DNA from: Alphaproteobacteria bacterium
GTDB lineage: Bacteria > Pseudomonadota > Alphaproteobacteria > UBA9219
Assembly: GCA_013286365.1 (NCBI GenBank)
Contig: JABDFY010000013.1
Coordinates: forward strand, 1-57,110
Length of the DNA: 57,110 bases
Reading direction: 5' to 3'
The notes beneath the pieces were generated by a model that was not told where the DNA came from, did no database searches, and worked only from the letters and a program-made list of their open reading frames with translations. Both the position numbers and the translations under genes were made by a program. Each line of letters starts with the position of its first letter. The stretch's first letter is position 1. Shown here one piece after another: positions 46,115 to 54,685 of this stretch.

Positions 46115-46508
46115 AAATAATATCTCCCCTCGAAATCACCGGTATTATTTGTTCTCGGATGTTGGAAATTCATTGCAAGAGCATGAACCGTAATACCCAA
46201 ATATTGATGGTTCAAGCCCTAATCTGATCACTGTCAGACACAGCGAAAAAAGCAAGTGAACGCCAATCGTTACTTGGTTAACGCCGGATATTTCCGGTTA
46301 AATTATTACACACGAAGTTAGTTAAAGGAGAATGCAGCCAATGAAGCTCATGATGAGTGAGAGGTAAAAACAATTCATTTATGTACAAAACGACAAGAAA
46401 AATTAGATTAAGCCGAATAGCTAAAAGTATAGCTAATACCAATGAAATTCGGTGTTGTAAGAAGTTCAATATCGGGCGACGATAATAGAGGCACGAATTT
46501 AAATCCGC
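46115..46508. other. Upstream region of malate synthase, no gene
   Basis: Nearly 400 bp without a supported gene. It must contain the glcB promoter on the minus strand. A short hydrophobic 63-codon frame at 46278-46469 (minus) has no ribosome site and was not accepted. A partial inverted repeat (ccggttaa region near 46285-46305) is visible but weak. Confidence 0.4.
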
Positions 46509-46895
46509 TTATTGCGTCTCAATTGTGGTTGTCGTGGTCGTGGTGGTAGTCTGGTTCGCCGGGTAAACAGTCCTACTATCCGGGTAGACTATCCTGCCGT
46601 CTCCATAGATGATCGTGTCCGGCTGATACGTCGCGGTATAATCTTCGTTTACATCATGACCATAACCCTGCGGGCGATTGCCGCGATTATCACGAGTATT
46701 GGTGGCATCTTCTGGGTTGATGATATATTGACCATTTTTGGTGTAGGGGCCGCTTGGTAGGGTGTCGGTCGACACTTCATTCGCGTCGTAATATCTGACG
46801 CCATTACTGTCGACATAACGGGGCGCATCGCACGCTGTGAAAATGGGTGCGAGCATAAGGATGAGATAAATTTTCGATACAGCTGACTTAACCAT
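46509..46895 (-). CDS. Putative lipoprotein with a C-terminal poly-Thr tail
   Basis: The protein has about 128 residues. The N-terminus is a signal peptide with a lipobox-like FTAC (Cys22, from the chosen ATG at 46895; an ATG at 46907 adds four residues). The body is Asn/Asp/Tyr/Pro-rich (DSNGVRYYDANEV; YQPDTIIYGDGRIVYPDSRTVYP). The C-terminus has nine consecutive Thr residues before IETQ, encoded by a low-complexity stretch of gtggtcgt-type repeats. I recognise no family. Likely envelope-anchored. Confidence 0.6.
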   Translation of the reverse strand: MVKSAVSKIYLILMLAPIFTACDAPRYVDSNGVRYYDANEVSTDTLPSGPYTKNGQYIINPEDATNTRDNRGNRPQGYGHDVNEDYTATYQPDTIIYGDGRIVYPDSRTVYPANQTTTTTTTTTIETQ

Positions 46896-47145
46896 GGGGC
46901 CCACCATTTTAGCATTTTAGCGATAGAGCTATGCCCTAACCATTAGAGCTTCCCTTCATTACCAGAAGCTGTGTAAGAAAATGATGTGGTTTTATTAGAC
47001 GTAAACTAAAGTGACCCTTGCGGTGGTCCTATGCATGAGGGCTGCACGGCAGTTTTTATATAAACATTTTCAAGAAAGCACTGGCGGGCCAAGGATGATA
47101 AGTCTCGGCGCCGACAGACCATCAGGTTTAATGTAAATTAAAAGC

Positions 47146-47442
47146 TCAACCAGGGTATTCAACATCCTCAATTTCAATTAACCGGCATTGAGGATCGAAT
47201 TTTAATTTAAAATAATTGTAATAAGCCCTTGCGCCAATATAGACAACATCATCATCGCCATCCATCTCCGTGGGATGGGCTACCGATAGAAGTTCGTTGG
47301 GCAAATTACCTTTTTTCTTGGACTCTACTATAGCAACAGATTCAGCTTCTTGTTTGCACTTAACTGTAGAAGCATTTGCGGACTGAACACATTCATTTAT
47401 GATAAAAAATATCAGCACCCCGTACAAAACAAATCTTCGCAT
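47146..47442 (-). CDS. Small secreted protein of unknown function
   Basis: The 98-residue protein has a clear signal peptide (RRFVLYGVLIFFIINECVQSANA). Its mature part is short and acidic, with two Cys residues (VKCKQEAES and DPQCRLIE) that could pair, and ends DVEYPG. An aggaag ribosome site precedes the ATG. I recognise no family. It lies 35 bp downstream of the DUF5765 gene on the same strand. The 230 bp after the next gene (46896-47145) contain nothing I can support. Confidence 0.6.
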   Translation of the reverse strand: MRRFVLYGVLIFFIINECVQSANASTVKCKQEAESVAIVESKKKGNLPNELLSVAHPTEMDGDDDVVYIGARAYYNYFKLKFDPQCRLIEIEDVEYPG

Positions 47443-47477
47443 TTTAAACTTCCTGGGCTTGCAAGCTTAACCCAGCA

Positions 47478-48284
47478 TCAATGATGTTTGTCAATTCTAC
47501 TGGGCGATTTTAAAACAGGCGGTTCGCGAAAACTGGCGGGCCATAATATCCATTTTTTCACATACAGAAGGCGGCGAACGGGCGTATCGATCACGATCAA
47601 CAGCAATCCTATGGAAAGCAAGCACCAAACGGCAGGCCATTCGTTAGTGTTATGGTGGGTGAGTCTCAAGGCAAGCAAGGGCCCCAAGAGAAGATGATAG
47701 AGCGTCATGCGCCACGATCCGTAAAGAAGGGGCAGTGCGAACACAGCGAATACATAGGTGGGGAACCCGCGCGTTACCATCAGCCAGGCTTTATCGAGCC
47801 ACGGAATGGCAGATCCCGTCAGATTGTTGCAAATGCCGTTGGTGGGAACGAGCCACGCGATGTGCCAGTTGCCGCGTATCGAACAGAGTTTATCGCCGCA
47901 CAAGGGCCGCATGGGGCCACAGTGGCCCGCCCAGGCGAAAGGATAAAGCTGGATAAGCATAAAGATTGCGGAAATAAAACAGAGCACATAGACAGTTGGT
48001 GAAATCTTGCGCCGCACTGCCGCCGGAATGAAATACATCGAAACAGCGTTGACGAAAAATGGCTGGAAGGTGATATGCAGATAGCCCAACAACGTCGCGA
48101 TCTGGTTGGCGGGATTGTCGCATTGATTTATGACGGTATAGGTGAAGGCCTGCAGCGCCTCCATCAGTGAAAAATAACCGAGCGCTATCCATAAAGACGT
48201 GGGTTCTTTTTTATAGAATGCCCAGGCCGTACCTGCGAAACCGGCCGTAGCTAATGTCGCCGATGCTTCGCCGCTCCAACACAT
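47478..48284 (-). CDS. DUF5765-type integral membrane protein
   Basis: The protein has 268 residues from the ATG at 48284 (MCWSGEASATLATAG), the conserved DUF5765 start, with aaggtgg upstream; a longer frame begins at 48317. It has about seven hydrophobic segments and a conserved Cys/Trp-rich loop between helices (AGHCGPMRPLCGDKLCSIRGNWHIAWLVP split over about 130-155). The function is unknown. The small secreted protein gene follows it by 35 bp, so they may be cotranscribed. Confidence 0.75.
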   Translation of the reverse strand: MCWSGEASATLATAGFAGTAWAFYKKEPTSLWIALGYFSLMEALQAFTYTVINQCDNPANQIATLLGYLHITFQPFFVNAVSMYFIPAAVRRKISPTVYVLCFISAIFMLIQLYPFAWAGHCGPMRPLCGDKLCSIRGNWHIAWLVPTNGICNNLTGSAIPWLDKAWLMVTRGFPTYVFAVFALPLLYGSWRMTLYHLLLGPLLALRLTHHNTNEWPAVWCLLSIGLLLIVIDTPVRRLLYVKKWILWPASFREPPVLKSPSRIDKHH

Positions 48285-48487
48285 TTCCGCCACCTTGGTA
48301 AGAACCTGCAGAACCATAGTCGCGCGTAGCGTAAAGGCAAGGCCTTTCTGGATGGCGTCTCAGTCTACGCCAAAGCTTCGACGGACGAGTGATTTCGAAC
48401 CCTTGAGGGCCGCCTCAAAATCCGGCATGGATGAGCCACTCCATCCCATGTTTAATATGCTTTTTAGATTCTATATGAAAAGAAAGG

Positions 48488-48530
48488 TGGACCCGAGAAG
48501 ATTCGAACTTCCGACCTTTGCCTTCAGAGA
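48488..48530 (-). tRNA. 3'-half remnant of a tRNA gene (likely attachment site)
   Basis: On the minus strand the sequence contains the anticodon-loop end and 3' stem (ctctgaaggcaa), a 5-base variable loop, a T-arm (ggaag-ttcgaat-cttct) and an acceptor 3' strand cgggtcc + A. The 5' half is missing: the match stops at the anticodon loop, a usual crossover point for integrases at tRNA genes. The discriminator is followed by CC then T, so CCA is not fully encoded. Identity is uncertain; the visible loop would read CUG, but the break may fall within it. It is a remnant, not a working tRNA. Confidence 0.7.
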
Positions 48531-48562
48531 AAAGTCAATTATGGCACATGCAATATATTAGT

Positions 48563-48643
48563 TTGCAAAGCCGTTTACAGATCTCAAACGATTTTCCATC
48601 GTGTGTTACACAAAATATTACACCGTAATATTTCTTATATAAT
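48563..48643 (+). repeat. Imperfect direct repeat, copy A (left flank of AT-rich block)
   Basis: This stretch next to the tRNA remnant resembles 53528-53606 in the same orientation. Well-matched parts are caaagccgtttacagatctca versus taaagtcgattacaaatctca (17 of 21) and aaaatattacaccgtaatattt versus aaaatattacagtgtaatgttt. Together the copies flank about 5 kb of AT-rich genes. Confidence 0.55.
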
Positions 48644-48825
48644 ATCACTTAGAAAACCGTCATTTTATGATAAAGAATAGAGATAACTAAACAATCACGC
48701 ACAAACTTTGCATAATGACAATTTTGTCAATGAAAATCATGGTTAATGAGATATGAAAGCAATTCATTTCTAGACATAATGACCAGAAGAATTATATCAA
48801 GCTAACAGTTTTAAAGAGATAAATT

Positions 48826-49356
48826 ATGCGCGATGATTTAAAGTCCATCATAACATTCCGTTTTTCGGATGCATTTTATGACTCCATTTGTTTTGCAATC
48901 AGCATTTCAAAATCTGACTTACACCGCAATACAAAAGGCATGCTGGTATTTGTGCCTGGCGATGGAGCTCGTGAGACCCATGGTGTTTTTGCTCAAAATG
49001 TTAAAGTCATCCGGGATTCATTTGGATCAGAACGAGCAAATCCCTTAAGTGGCCGGCTTGAACAATATGTTGGAGATGTTGACTTTCAAAGCATACTCAG
49101 AATACTGCCGGTAACTTTCACTATAATGTGTATGACAGGCAAATTATCCCATAATGAATTATCGATCTGCTGCACTTTATTCAAAGATAGTGTTCTTCCA
49201 GCAATGGAACAAAAAGGACTTCTGACATCAGGGGAGGTCAAGTTGAACCAGTTAGCTGTTGACGAATTGCCAGGAGCTGCATTGGATTTAGGAAAAACCC
49301 CCGAACTCCCTGCGGCTGTAACACATCGACGCATAACAGTAGAATTAAATTTTTAA
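48826..49356 (+). CDS. Uncharacterised 176-aa protein, first gene of the AT-rich block
   Basis: I do not recognise this protein. It has no signal peptide or clear membrane helix; a mildly hydrophobic stretch lies near residues 88-105 (SILRILPVTFTIMCM). It is AT-rich in base composition. A purine-rich site (aaagaga) precedes the ATG. The next gene starts 17 bp after its stop, so the pair is probably one operon. The context (tRNA remnant, flanking repeats) points to acquired DNA. No function is claimed. Confidence 0.6.
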   Translation: MRDDLKSIITFRFSDAFYDSICFAISISKSDLHRNTKGMLVFVPGDGARETHGVFAQNVKVIRDSFGSERANPLSGRLEQYVGDVDFQSILRILPVTFTIMCMTGKLSHNELSICCTLFKDSVLPAMEQKGLLTSGEVKLNQLAVDELPGAALDLGKTPELPAAVTHRRITVELNF

Positions 49357-49373
49357 ACGGAAAAATTATATTT

Positions 49374-51200
49374 ATGTCAATCGCCATCCCCTCTAGAGAA
49401 GCCAGTACTTATTACCGCCCTAAGGGCTACACAGGGGCAGAAGATGGCAATCCAAACTATGGTGTAGCGTGGACATACAGAAAAGGACTGGAAATATGGA
49501 CGGACGCAGAAGTGGATGCTGCCCATCATGCTTTTTTGAGTGCGCTTGCGCAATTTAGTGATGACCCAGAGCTTGATTCCCCGGACGACTGGAGGATTGA
49601 GGGTACACGTTCAAATGGCCACCAGCCATCTTACAGCTATTACGCCTATGTTGAATTTATAGGGCGTTGCCTAGAACCAGCAAACCTCTATGGTTCCCCA
49701 AACATGGATCGTCAGAAAGCGCTCGAAAAATTTTCTGTGGTGGGCAGGCCGTCCGTTTATATAGGCCCATTGAAGGGGTCAACTCCAGAGACACTAACTG
49801 CGGAAAAATCAGCAGCCTCTTCGGCGGATTTACGCTCTGCAAAACAAGGAATGAGTGTATCAATCTGGCGCAATGCCACGGATATGGTGCGGCGTCATTC
49901 AGGATCTGCATTTCCTACCTTGACGGATGAAGAAATTGATTTGTGTATGCAGCTTTGGGATCGGCGGATGGAAACCATTCTGACGCGTCGCCATGCCAAT
50001 TTTCTTCGCGCTTTTCATATGTTTAGCCCAAATCCCACTGAGGCGTACCCGAGAGATTGGATCGATGAAACCGATCAATCAACCCATAGCTACGCCGCTT
50101 ATTGTGATCTGATTACGCGCTGCTTATGTGAAGAAACACGTGTCGCTATGGAAAGGCATACCGATTATTCAGGACGCTATGCGTTCCATCGCAATTCAGG
50201 CGGCTTATTGCCTCGACTAACCCAACAACAATCTGAAATGATTAGAAGGCTATGGGATACGCGCACACAATACATCCTTGAGAGAGAAGGTCAGGAGGCT
50301 TTGACGAACCTAAAAGATGTGTATTTTCAGCTACAAGATATGCAGTTGGATTTGCTTTATATTATCGAGAAAAAAGACAAACTACTCGAGCAAAAACTTG
50401 AAACTGAAGGACTTAATACTCAACACGAAAACCATATCATTACAGCTCTAAATCGCGTCGCTGTGGTTTACGGGAAGTGGGAAGAAGGTATATTGCCGGT
50501 CGCAGACCCATACGAAAATCCATTTGCTATTCATCCTATAGAGCCAATTGATCCGGCTAAGGCTCAGCAAATTGCCTTAAGCAGAAATATGCGATCTATT
50601 GCATCTTCTTATTATTGGTCGATTAATGAAAGGTTGAGAGAAAGTGTAATAGCGCTTTCTGACGTTCTTCATCCCGGGGAATTGCGTTTACTGGATGGAA
50701 TGAGAAACAATAATCTGTGGAGTACAGATGCCGTATTCAATAATATCGATGCTATTTCAGATGATACAATCGGTATATTTGGCGCTGCCGTGAATCACGG
50801 GTGTCCACCGATTGCGGACAGATTTAATTTTGCGTATGCGGCTTATATAAACAATAGGCCAGAATGCTACGAAGAACTTGTACGGAATAGTCATGCAGAC
50901 TATGTCGCAAGAAAAGAACGCAGTAAGGTCAAAGAAATACAGGATTTTCTACAAACACCCATGCCAAGTGTAATTGTCGAAGCTGAGCAGATATATAAAT
51001 TCAGACAGAGAGTGGAGGGGTGTTTCTGGTTGCTTCATGAGCATGCAGCAATTGTAAGGTCTGCTAAAGATTTGGGTATTGGTGTCAGACCGTGTGATTG
51101 GTCGCCAGAGCACGATGACGTGTTATCTGTCGCTGTAAGTCGTCCAATTCGAGTGATTCCTCCACGTTATCGGAAATTACCTGAAATCTCGTGCGTCTGA
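49374..51200 (+). CDS. Uncharacterised 608-aa protein with internal repeats
   Basis: I do not recognise a family, but the sequence shows internal duplication. The segment at residues 53-100 (AFLSALAQF...YAYVEFIGRCL) resembles residues 209-251 (NFLRAFHMF...YAAYCDLITRCL). The segment at 174-204 (SGSAFPTLTDEEI...LWDRRMETILTR) resembles 274-303 (SGGLLPRLTQQQ...LWDTRTQYILER). There is no signal peptide or membrane helix. The C-terminal half is helical, with a coiled-coil-like part near 310-350. Visibly AT-rich; no Shine-Dalgarno site is clear. It could be a secreted effector or a phage-type protein. Confidence 0.65.
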   Translation: MSIAIPSREASTYYRPKGYTGAEDGNPNYGVAWTYRKGLEIWTDAEVDAAHHAFLSALAQFSDDPELDSPDDWRIEGTRSNGHQPSYSYYAYVEFIGRCLEPANLYGSPNMDRQKALEKFSVVGRPSVYIGPLKGSTPETLTAEKSAASSADLRSAKQGMSVSIWRNATDMVRRHSGSAFPTLTDEEIDLCMQLWDRRMETILTRRHANFLRAFHMFSPNPTEAYPRDWIDETDQSTHSYAAYCDLITRCLCEETRVAMERHTDYSGRYAFHRNSGGLLPRLTQQQSEMIRRLWDTRTQYILEREGQEALTNLKDVYFQLQDMQLDLLYIIEKKDKLLEQKLETEGLNTQHENHIITALNRVAVVYGKWEEGILPVADPYENPFAIHPIEPIDPAKAQQIALSRNMRSIASSYYWSINERLRESVIALSDVLHPGELRLLDGMRNNNLWSTDAVFNNIDAISDDTIGIFGAAVNHGCPPIADRFNFAYAAYINNRPECYEELVRNSHADYVARKERSKVKEIQDFLQTPMPSVIVEAEQIYKFRQRVEGCFWLLHEHAAIVRSAKDLGIGVRPCDWSPEHDDVLSVAVSRPIRVIPPRYRKLPEISCV

Positions 51201-51619
51201 TTTACGTCTTTTTCTGGAATGGTTTTGCAACTCAATCATTTTATCATCATGCATTGCTTGCAGAAAATTTGATAGATCTCACTCATAGACATTTTATCTT
51301 ACCACTTAAATCTAATGGCGGGCCGGAAACGACGAAACTGGGTAATGGGTGAGGAAGGTTAAAATCAACCAAGTTTTTTCCGCTTTTAAGAATTCAGCGC
51401 GGAAAAATTAAACTTTAAGTTATTTGCGCCTTAGCTGCATAATTTGAATATTCGATAGATGACATACCAAAAATTGGCTGGACAATTCTCGTGTGAAAAC
51501 AAAAGGTTTTTGGCTGTTCTGTAAAGTTAACAAAACGCGAATAAATTTCTCTCTTTAGTTGCGCATATAGATAGTAGGATCAATTGCTAGAGTTGATTTT
51601 TTGATAGGAAAGATATTTG
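51201..51619. other. Gene-free interval with a 9-bp-stem hairpin and a repeated motif
   Basis: This 419-bp AT-rich gap contains a 33-bp stretch at 51341-51373 that matches 43111-43143 at 26 of 33 positions. Directly after it is a hairpin with perfect 9-bp arms (tttttccgc, 51375-51383; gcggaaaaa, 51399-51407). No gene is supported. The hairpin may end transcription of the 608-aa gene on either strand, though it lacks a clear T-run. Confidence 0.5.
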
Positions 51620-52996
51620 ATGTTGAAGCGCTTTAGACTGGCTGCGCTTGCTGCTTTACCTTTACAGTTTGCGCAAGCAATGCCATTGATGGCCGCAGAA
51701 CATGACCCTCAAGCAATGAATGTGGGGGAACTAAACATCATCTTTAGCGACAATCCCAGCAAAGCTAAATTTCTTGTTTGGTGCGGTGGATGGAAGATGT
51801 ATGCCGACCCTATTCCCGTTCGATTTAAAGTCGCAGATGGAAAGTCGTTGTCAGGTGATGACGAGCTGCATGATGGTGGTTTGGTTGTTCTTCCTGCAGA
51901 CTGCGAGCAACTGCAAGTCAACACACATCAACCAGGCGATGTTTTCCTTGCTACACACCATACGGCTACACCGTTCAGTCCGGGTGAACTCGACATTGTC
52001 GGCTTTAGACTAAGCACAACCGTGGTTGCGACGACAGTCGGCAATGTAGGAAACAAAGAAGATTCATACCCTGTTTTTTTCGCAATTCGAGCGCGCAATA
52101 TTATCTTTGCACACCCCTCCGATTATACACATGATTTCCATGGGGGATATCGAGCCAATGATGGTGTTATGGGTGATAATGGTGGATACGGAATATCTAT
52201 TACCGAGGAGGCAACACCTAGCCGGTCAATAACTGCCGATCAAAGTGGCATTAAGATACCGGCGCCAGATGACATCACTCAGATGCCGGCCTCCATTGAT
52301 GCTGGTAATTCGCATACGGCTCTCCTGCCTGGTGCAGAGCAAGCTCAATGGAGTACATTAACACAATATTTGATGGATATTGCCGAGGATTATTCTGTTA
52401 TTGTTATGACCCATTCCGTACAACCTCATGACGCTGCCTTCCAATTCTGGATGGCTAATAAAAGTAACATTTATCCCCTTCTTAACCACCCCGATGGGTC
52501 GGATTATTTCAGAGTGCCAGGCACGACAACCGTCTTGGCAATTAATTCAAATGATGGCGTCAGAGAAAGAATGCATGCCATCGTTGCTGGTGCAGCAGAG
52601 CGTCTCGATGATTTTGATCAGGTGGCTGCTATGGCAAACATAAGTGCTTACTTGAAGGGACATGACTATCCGGTTGTCGCAGTGCCTCTGCTTAACCAGC
52701 CGCACAGCGATAGAAAAGAGCTGATGCAACCCGAGGGAAATGGTGATAGAAAAATTCAGAGTTGGGAGTACGGCGGCCATACATACAAATACTACGTGTA
52801 TGGCGGCAGAAGAAATTACTTGGTTCCGGGTACTAATATTGTATTGGCTCCCGAAGTTGGTCATGACGTCGATGAACAAATGATGGCTTCTATCATCAAT
52901 GATGCGGAGATGCGTGCACATGCCCCTCTGAAGGGCGCTCCCCTTCCTAGAATTTGGGGGGAACCAGGGAATCCTTTAAAAATAGGCCCAGGCTGA
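51620..52996 (+). CDS. Secreted protein of unknown function
   Basis: The 458-residue protein starts at the ATG at 51620 after an aggaaag site. It begins with a Sec signal peptide (LKRFRLAALAALPLQFAQA). I recognise no domain. The mature part has repeated Gly/Asp/His-rich patches (DFHGGYRANDGVMGDNGGYG), two phrases of similar type (YFRVPGTTTVLAI near 300, YLVPGTNIVLAPEVG near 405), and two Cys (WCGGW and DCEQ). The two VPGT-x-VLA phrases hint at an internal duplication. It lies inside the block flanked by the two imperfect repeats. Confidence 0.65.
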   Translation: MLKRFRLAALAALPLQFAQAMPLMAAEHDPQAMNVGELNIIFSDNPSKAKFLVWCGGWKMYADPIPVRFKVADGKSLSGDDELHDGGLVVLPADCEQLQVNTHQPGDVFLATHHTATPFSPGELDIVGFRLSTTVVATTVGNVGNKEDSYPVFFAIRARNIIFAHPSDYTHDFHGGYRANDGVMGDNGGYGISITEEATPSRSITADQSGIKIPAPDDITQMPASIDAGNSHTALLPGAEQAQWSTLTQYLMDIAEDYSVIVMTHSVQPHDAAFQFWMANKSNIYPLLNHPDGSDYFRVPGTTTVLAINSNDGVRERMHAIVAGAAERLDDFDQVAAMANISAYLKGHDYPVVAVPLLNQPHSDRKELMQPEGNGDRKIQSWEYGGHTYKYYVYGGRRNYLVPGTNIVLAPEVGHDVDEQMMASIINDAEMRAHAPLKGAPLPRIWGEPGNPLKIGPG

Positions 52997-53060
52997 AAAT
53001 ATTTCAGAAAGAAACCAGCCCTTACGCCCGAATAACTTGTTTGATTTTGGCTAAGAGGGG

Positions 53061-53461
53061 CTAACTGGAAAGATGAGTGGATAGCCAGTGTGCAAGCTGT
53101 TTTACTGTTAGCTTGCCTAAGCTAGTTTCATAAAAATTTTATACTTTTCAGTCTGATTTGCATTCAGATCAAGACCATTCAGTTTTAGAAACAGCCGGCA
53201 CACCGTGAAAGCCGTGCGTTTATTGCCATCAACAAAGGGGTGATTGAGTGTCAGGCCATAGGTGTAAGACGCAACTAGCACAGCAATGCTTGCCTTAGGT
53301 TTGCTACAGAGGTAGAGATTTTTCGGCCTGGCTAAGGCAGACTCAATTGGTTTGCGATGCCGGATGCCATCAAGACCGCCATGTTCTGAAATTTTCTGAT
53401 CGAATGTCAAGGCTCGTTGCGGGCGTGATAAAAGAGGCAAGAGACCGGTGCAAAAGCCCAT
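53061..53461 (-). pseudogene. doc: Doc/Fic-family death-on-curing toxin, frameshifted
   Basis: The main frame (53461 to a TAG at 53117) shows Doc features: ISEHGGLDGIRHRKPIESALARP and the Fic motif HPFVDGNKRTAF, whose His would be the catalytic base for phosphorylating EF-Tu. It stops after ...KIFMKLA. The missing Doc C-terminus follows in the next frame: residues GKLTVKQLAHWLSTHLSS run to a TAG at 53061-53063. A single lost base near 53118-53121 explains both, so the gene is probably broken. No antitoxin gene (Phd-type) is visible beside it. Confidence 0.75.
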
Positions 53462-53527
53462 ATTCAGGTTCTAAATGACGATCCATTTTTATAAACCAAG
53501 TTCCCCGCGCTGCACAATTACAAATAG

Positions 53528-53606
53528 CTGTAAAGTCGATTACAAATCTCACATATCTTCCAATGTTTACTACAGAAAATATTACAGTGTAATGTTTATA
53601 GAGAAT
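53528..53606 (+). repeat. Imperfect direct repeat, copy B (right flank of AT-rich block)
   Basis: Same orientation as 48563-48643 and similar over about 80 bp. It lies just upstream of the doc pseudogene. It could be an old attachment-site or promoter copy left by an integrated element. Confidence 0.55.
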
Positions 53607-53668
53607 TTAATGGTGTGCTACGCTTCTTTTATAAAGACAACCTCACTAGAACAAACTCATCAAGCGCC

Positions 53669-54685
53669 TTAACTGCCTACGTTTACTAAAGTTACCCGTC
53701 GGTTCATGGCGCGGCCAAGATCATTTTCATTGCTAGCGATGGGTTCTGTCTTGCCAAAACCTTTAGCTGAGAGTTGGGTGGCAGGGATTTTGTATTCTTC
53801 TATAAGAGTGCGAAGAACGCACATGGCACGCCGATAAGACAACGCCTGATTGTAGGAATCACTGCCGATGCTGTCGGTGTGTCCTTCAACGAGAATGCGG
53901 GACTTTTGCAAATCGGCGTCTTTAAGGGCGTTGGCGATTTCGTGGACTTGCTTGGCGCCATCCGTAGTCAGTTTGTCCGAATTAAAATCAAAATTAATAG
54001 TTAAATCAATTTTGTGGGGCATGGTGGGGTGTGCAGGATCAATTTTCAAGGCCGAACTAATGGCATCGGCGTCAACAAAGGCGGCGCGCTGGGTAGCTTG
54101 TCTGACCAGCACACTCATATCCACGTTGTTTAAAATTGCTCCGTTGAAACGTGTGTTAATGGCAAGGGCGTGATCGAGTGTGGCGTTTGTTAAATCAACT
54201 CTTGATAGGTCAGCATTGGTCAGATTTGCGCCAGATAAAGTTGCATTTATCATATGAGCGCTGGTCAAGTTGGCATTGCTAAAATCAACATTTGATAGGG
54301 TGGCGTTGTTAAATTTTGCCCCCGTTAGGATTGCTCCTCTAAAGTTTGCCCCGGTTAGGGTGGCATTAGTAAAATCAGCGCCGGAAAGATTTTGGTTGCT
54401 AAAATCCATTCCTGCTAACTGAGCACTGATATAAGAGGCTGAAGTAGCCGGAGAGGCCATGCCGTCTACAATAGCAGTGTTAGCGGTTGGCGCGATGACA
54501 GGGGAGCTCGGCTGGGATGTTTCTATTTGTGCACCCGGCGTTACGACGGATGTGCCGTTAGCTCCGTGAAAAATTTGTACACCAGGCGCATTAACGATCG
54601 TTTCATCAGCGTTGGTTGGCGTAAGGACGCTGCCAAGTGTCAAAGCAAATGTTAAACCCAGGAGAAAAGTAAATGTGGTCTTCAT
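53669..54685 (-). CDS. Pentapeptide-repeat / OmpA-like fusion protein
   Basis: The 338-residue secreted protein has a signal peptide (residues 1-26), a Ser/Thr/Pro-rich linker, a block of about twenty pentapeptide repeats (A-[DN]-[LF]-x-x pattern, residues about 90-195), and a C-terminal OmpA-like domain (about 225-335). The OmpA domain has the peptidoglycan-binding signature VEGHTDSIGSDSYNQALSYRRA with Asp271 and Arg286. The domain order places the repeats as an extension between membrane export and cell-wall anchoring. The fusion is unusual. A promoter must lie in the 263 bp before the next gene. Confidence 0.85.
   Translation of the reverse strand: MKTTFTFLLGLTFALTLGSVLTPTNADETIVNAPGVQIFHGANGTSVVTPGAQIETSQPSSPVIAPTANTAIVDGMASPATSASYISAQLAGMDFSNQNLSGADFTNATLTGANFRGAILTGAKFNNATLSNVDFSNANLTSAHMINATLSGANLTNADLSRVDLTNATLDHALAINTRFNGAILNNVDMSVLVRQATQRAAFVDADAISSALKIDPAHPTMPHKIDLTINFDFNSDKLTTDGAKQVHEIANALKDADLQKSRILVEGHTDSIGSDSYNQALSYRRAMCVLRTLIEEYKIPATQLSAKGFGKTEPIASNENDLGRAMNRRVTLVNVGS

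Noticed and set aside
46278..46469. 63-codon hydrophobic frame on the minus strand upstream of malate synthase
   Set aside because: No ribosome site, no family resemblance, and AT-rich DNA easily produces hydrophobic frames.
48295..48561. 88-codon frame containing VDPRRFELPTF
   Set aside because: This phrase comes from translating the tRNA remnant; it is a common false gene.
49374..51200. E-block secretion signal at the C-terminus of the 608-aa protein
   Set aside because: The C-terminus (PRYRKLPEISCV) lacks a Glu-rich motif, so the effector idea stays unproven.
53370..53552. Minus-strand frame upstream of doc as a possible Phd antitoxin
   Set aside because: It overlaps doc heavily in another frame and shows no antitoxin features.
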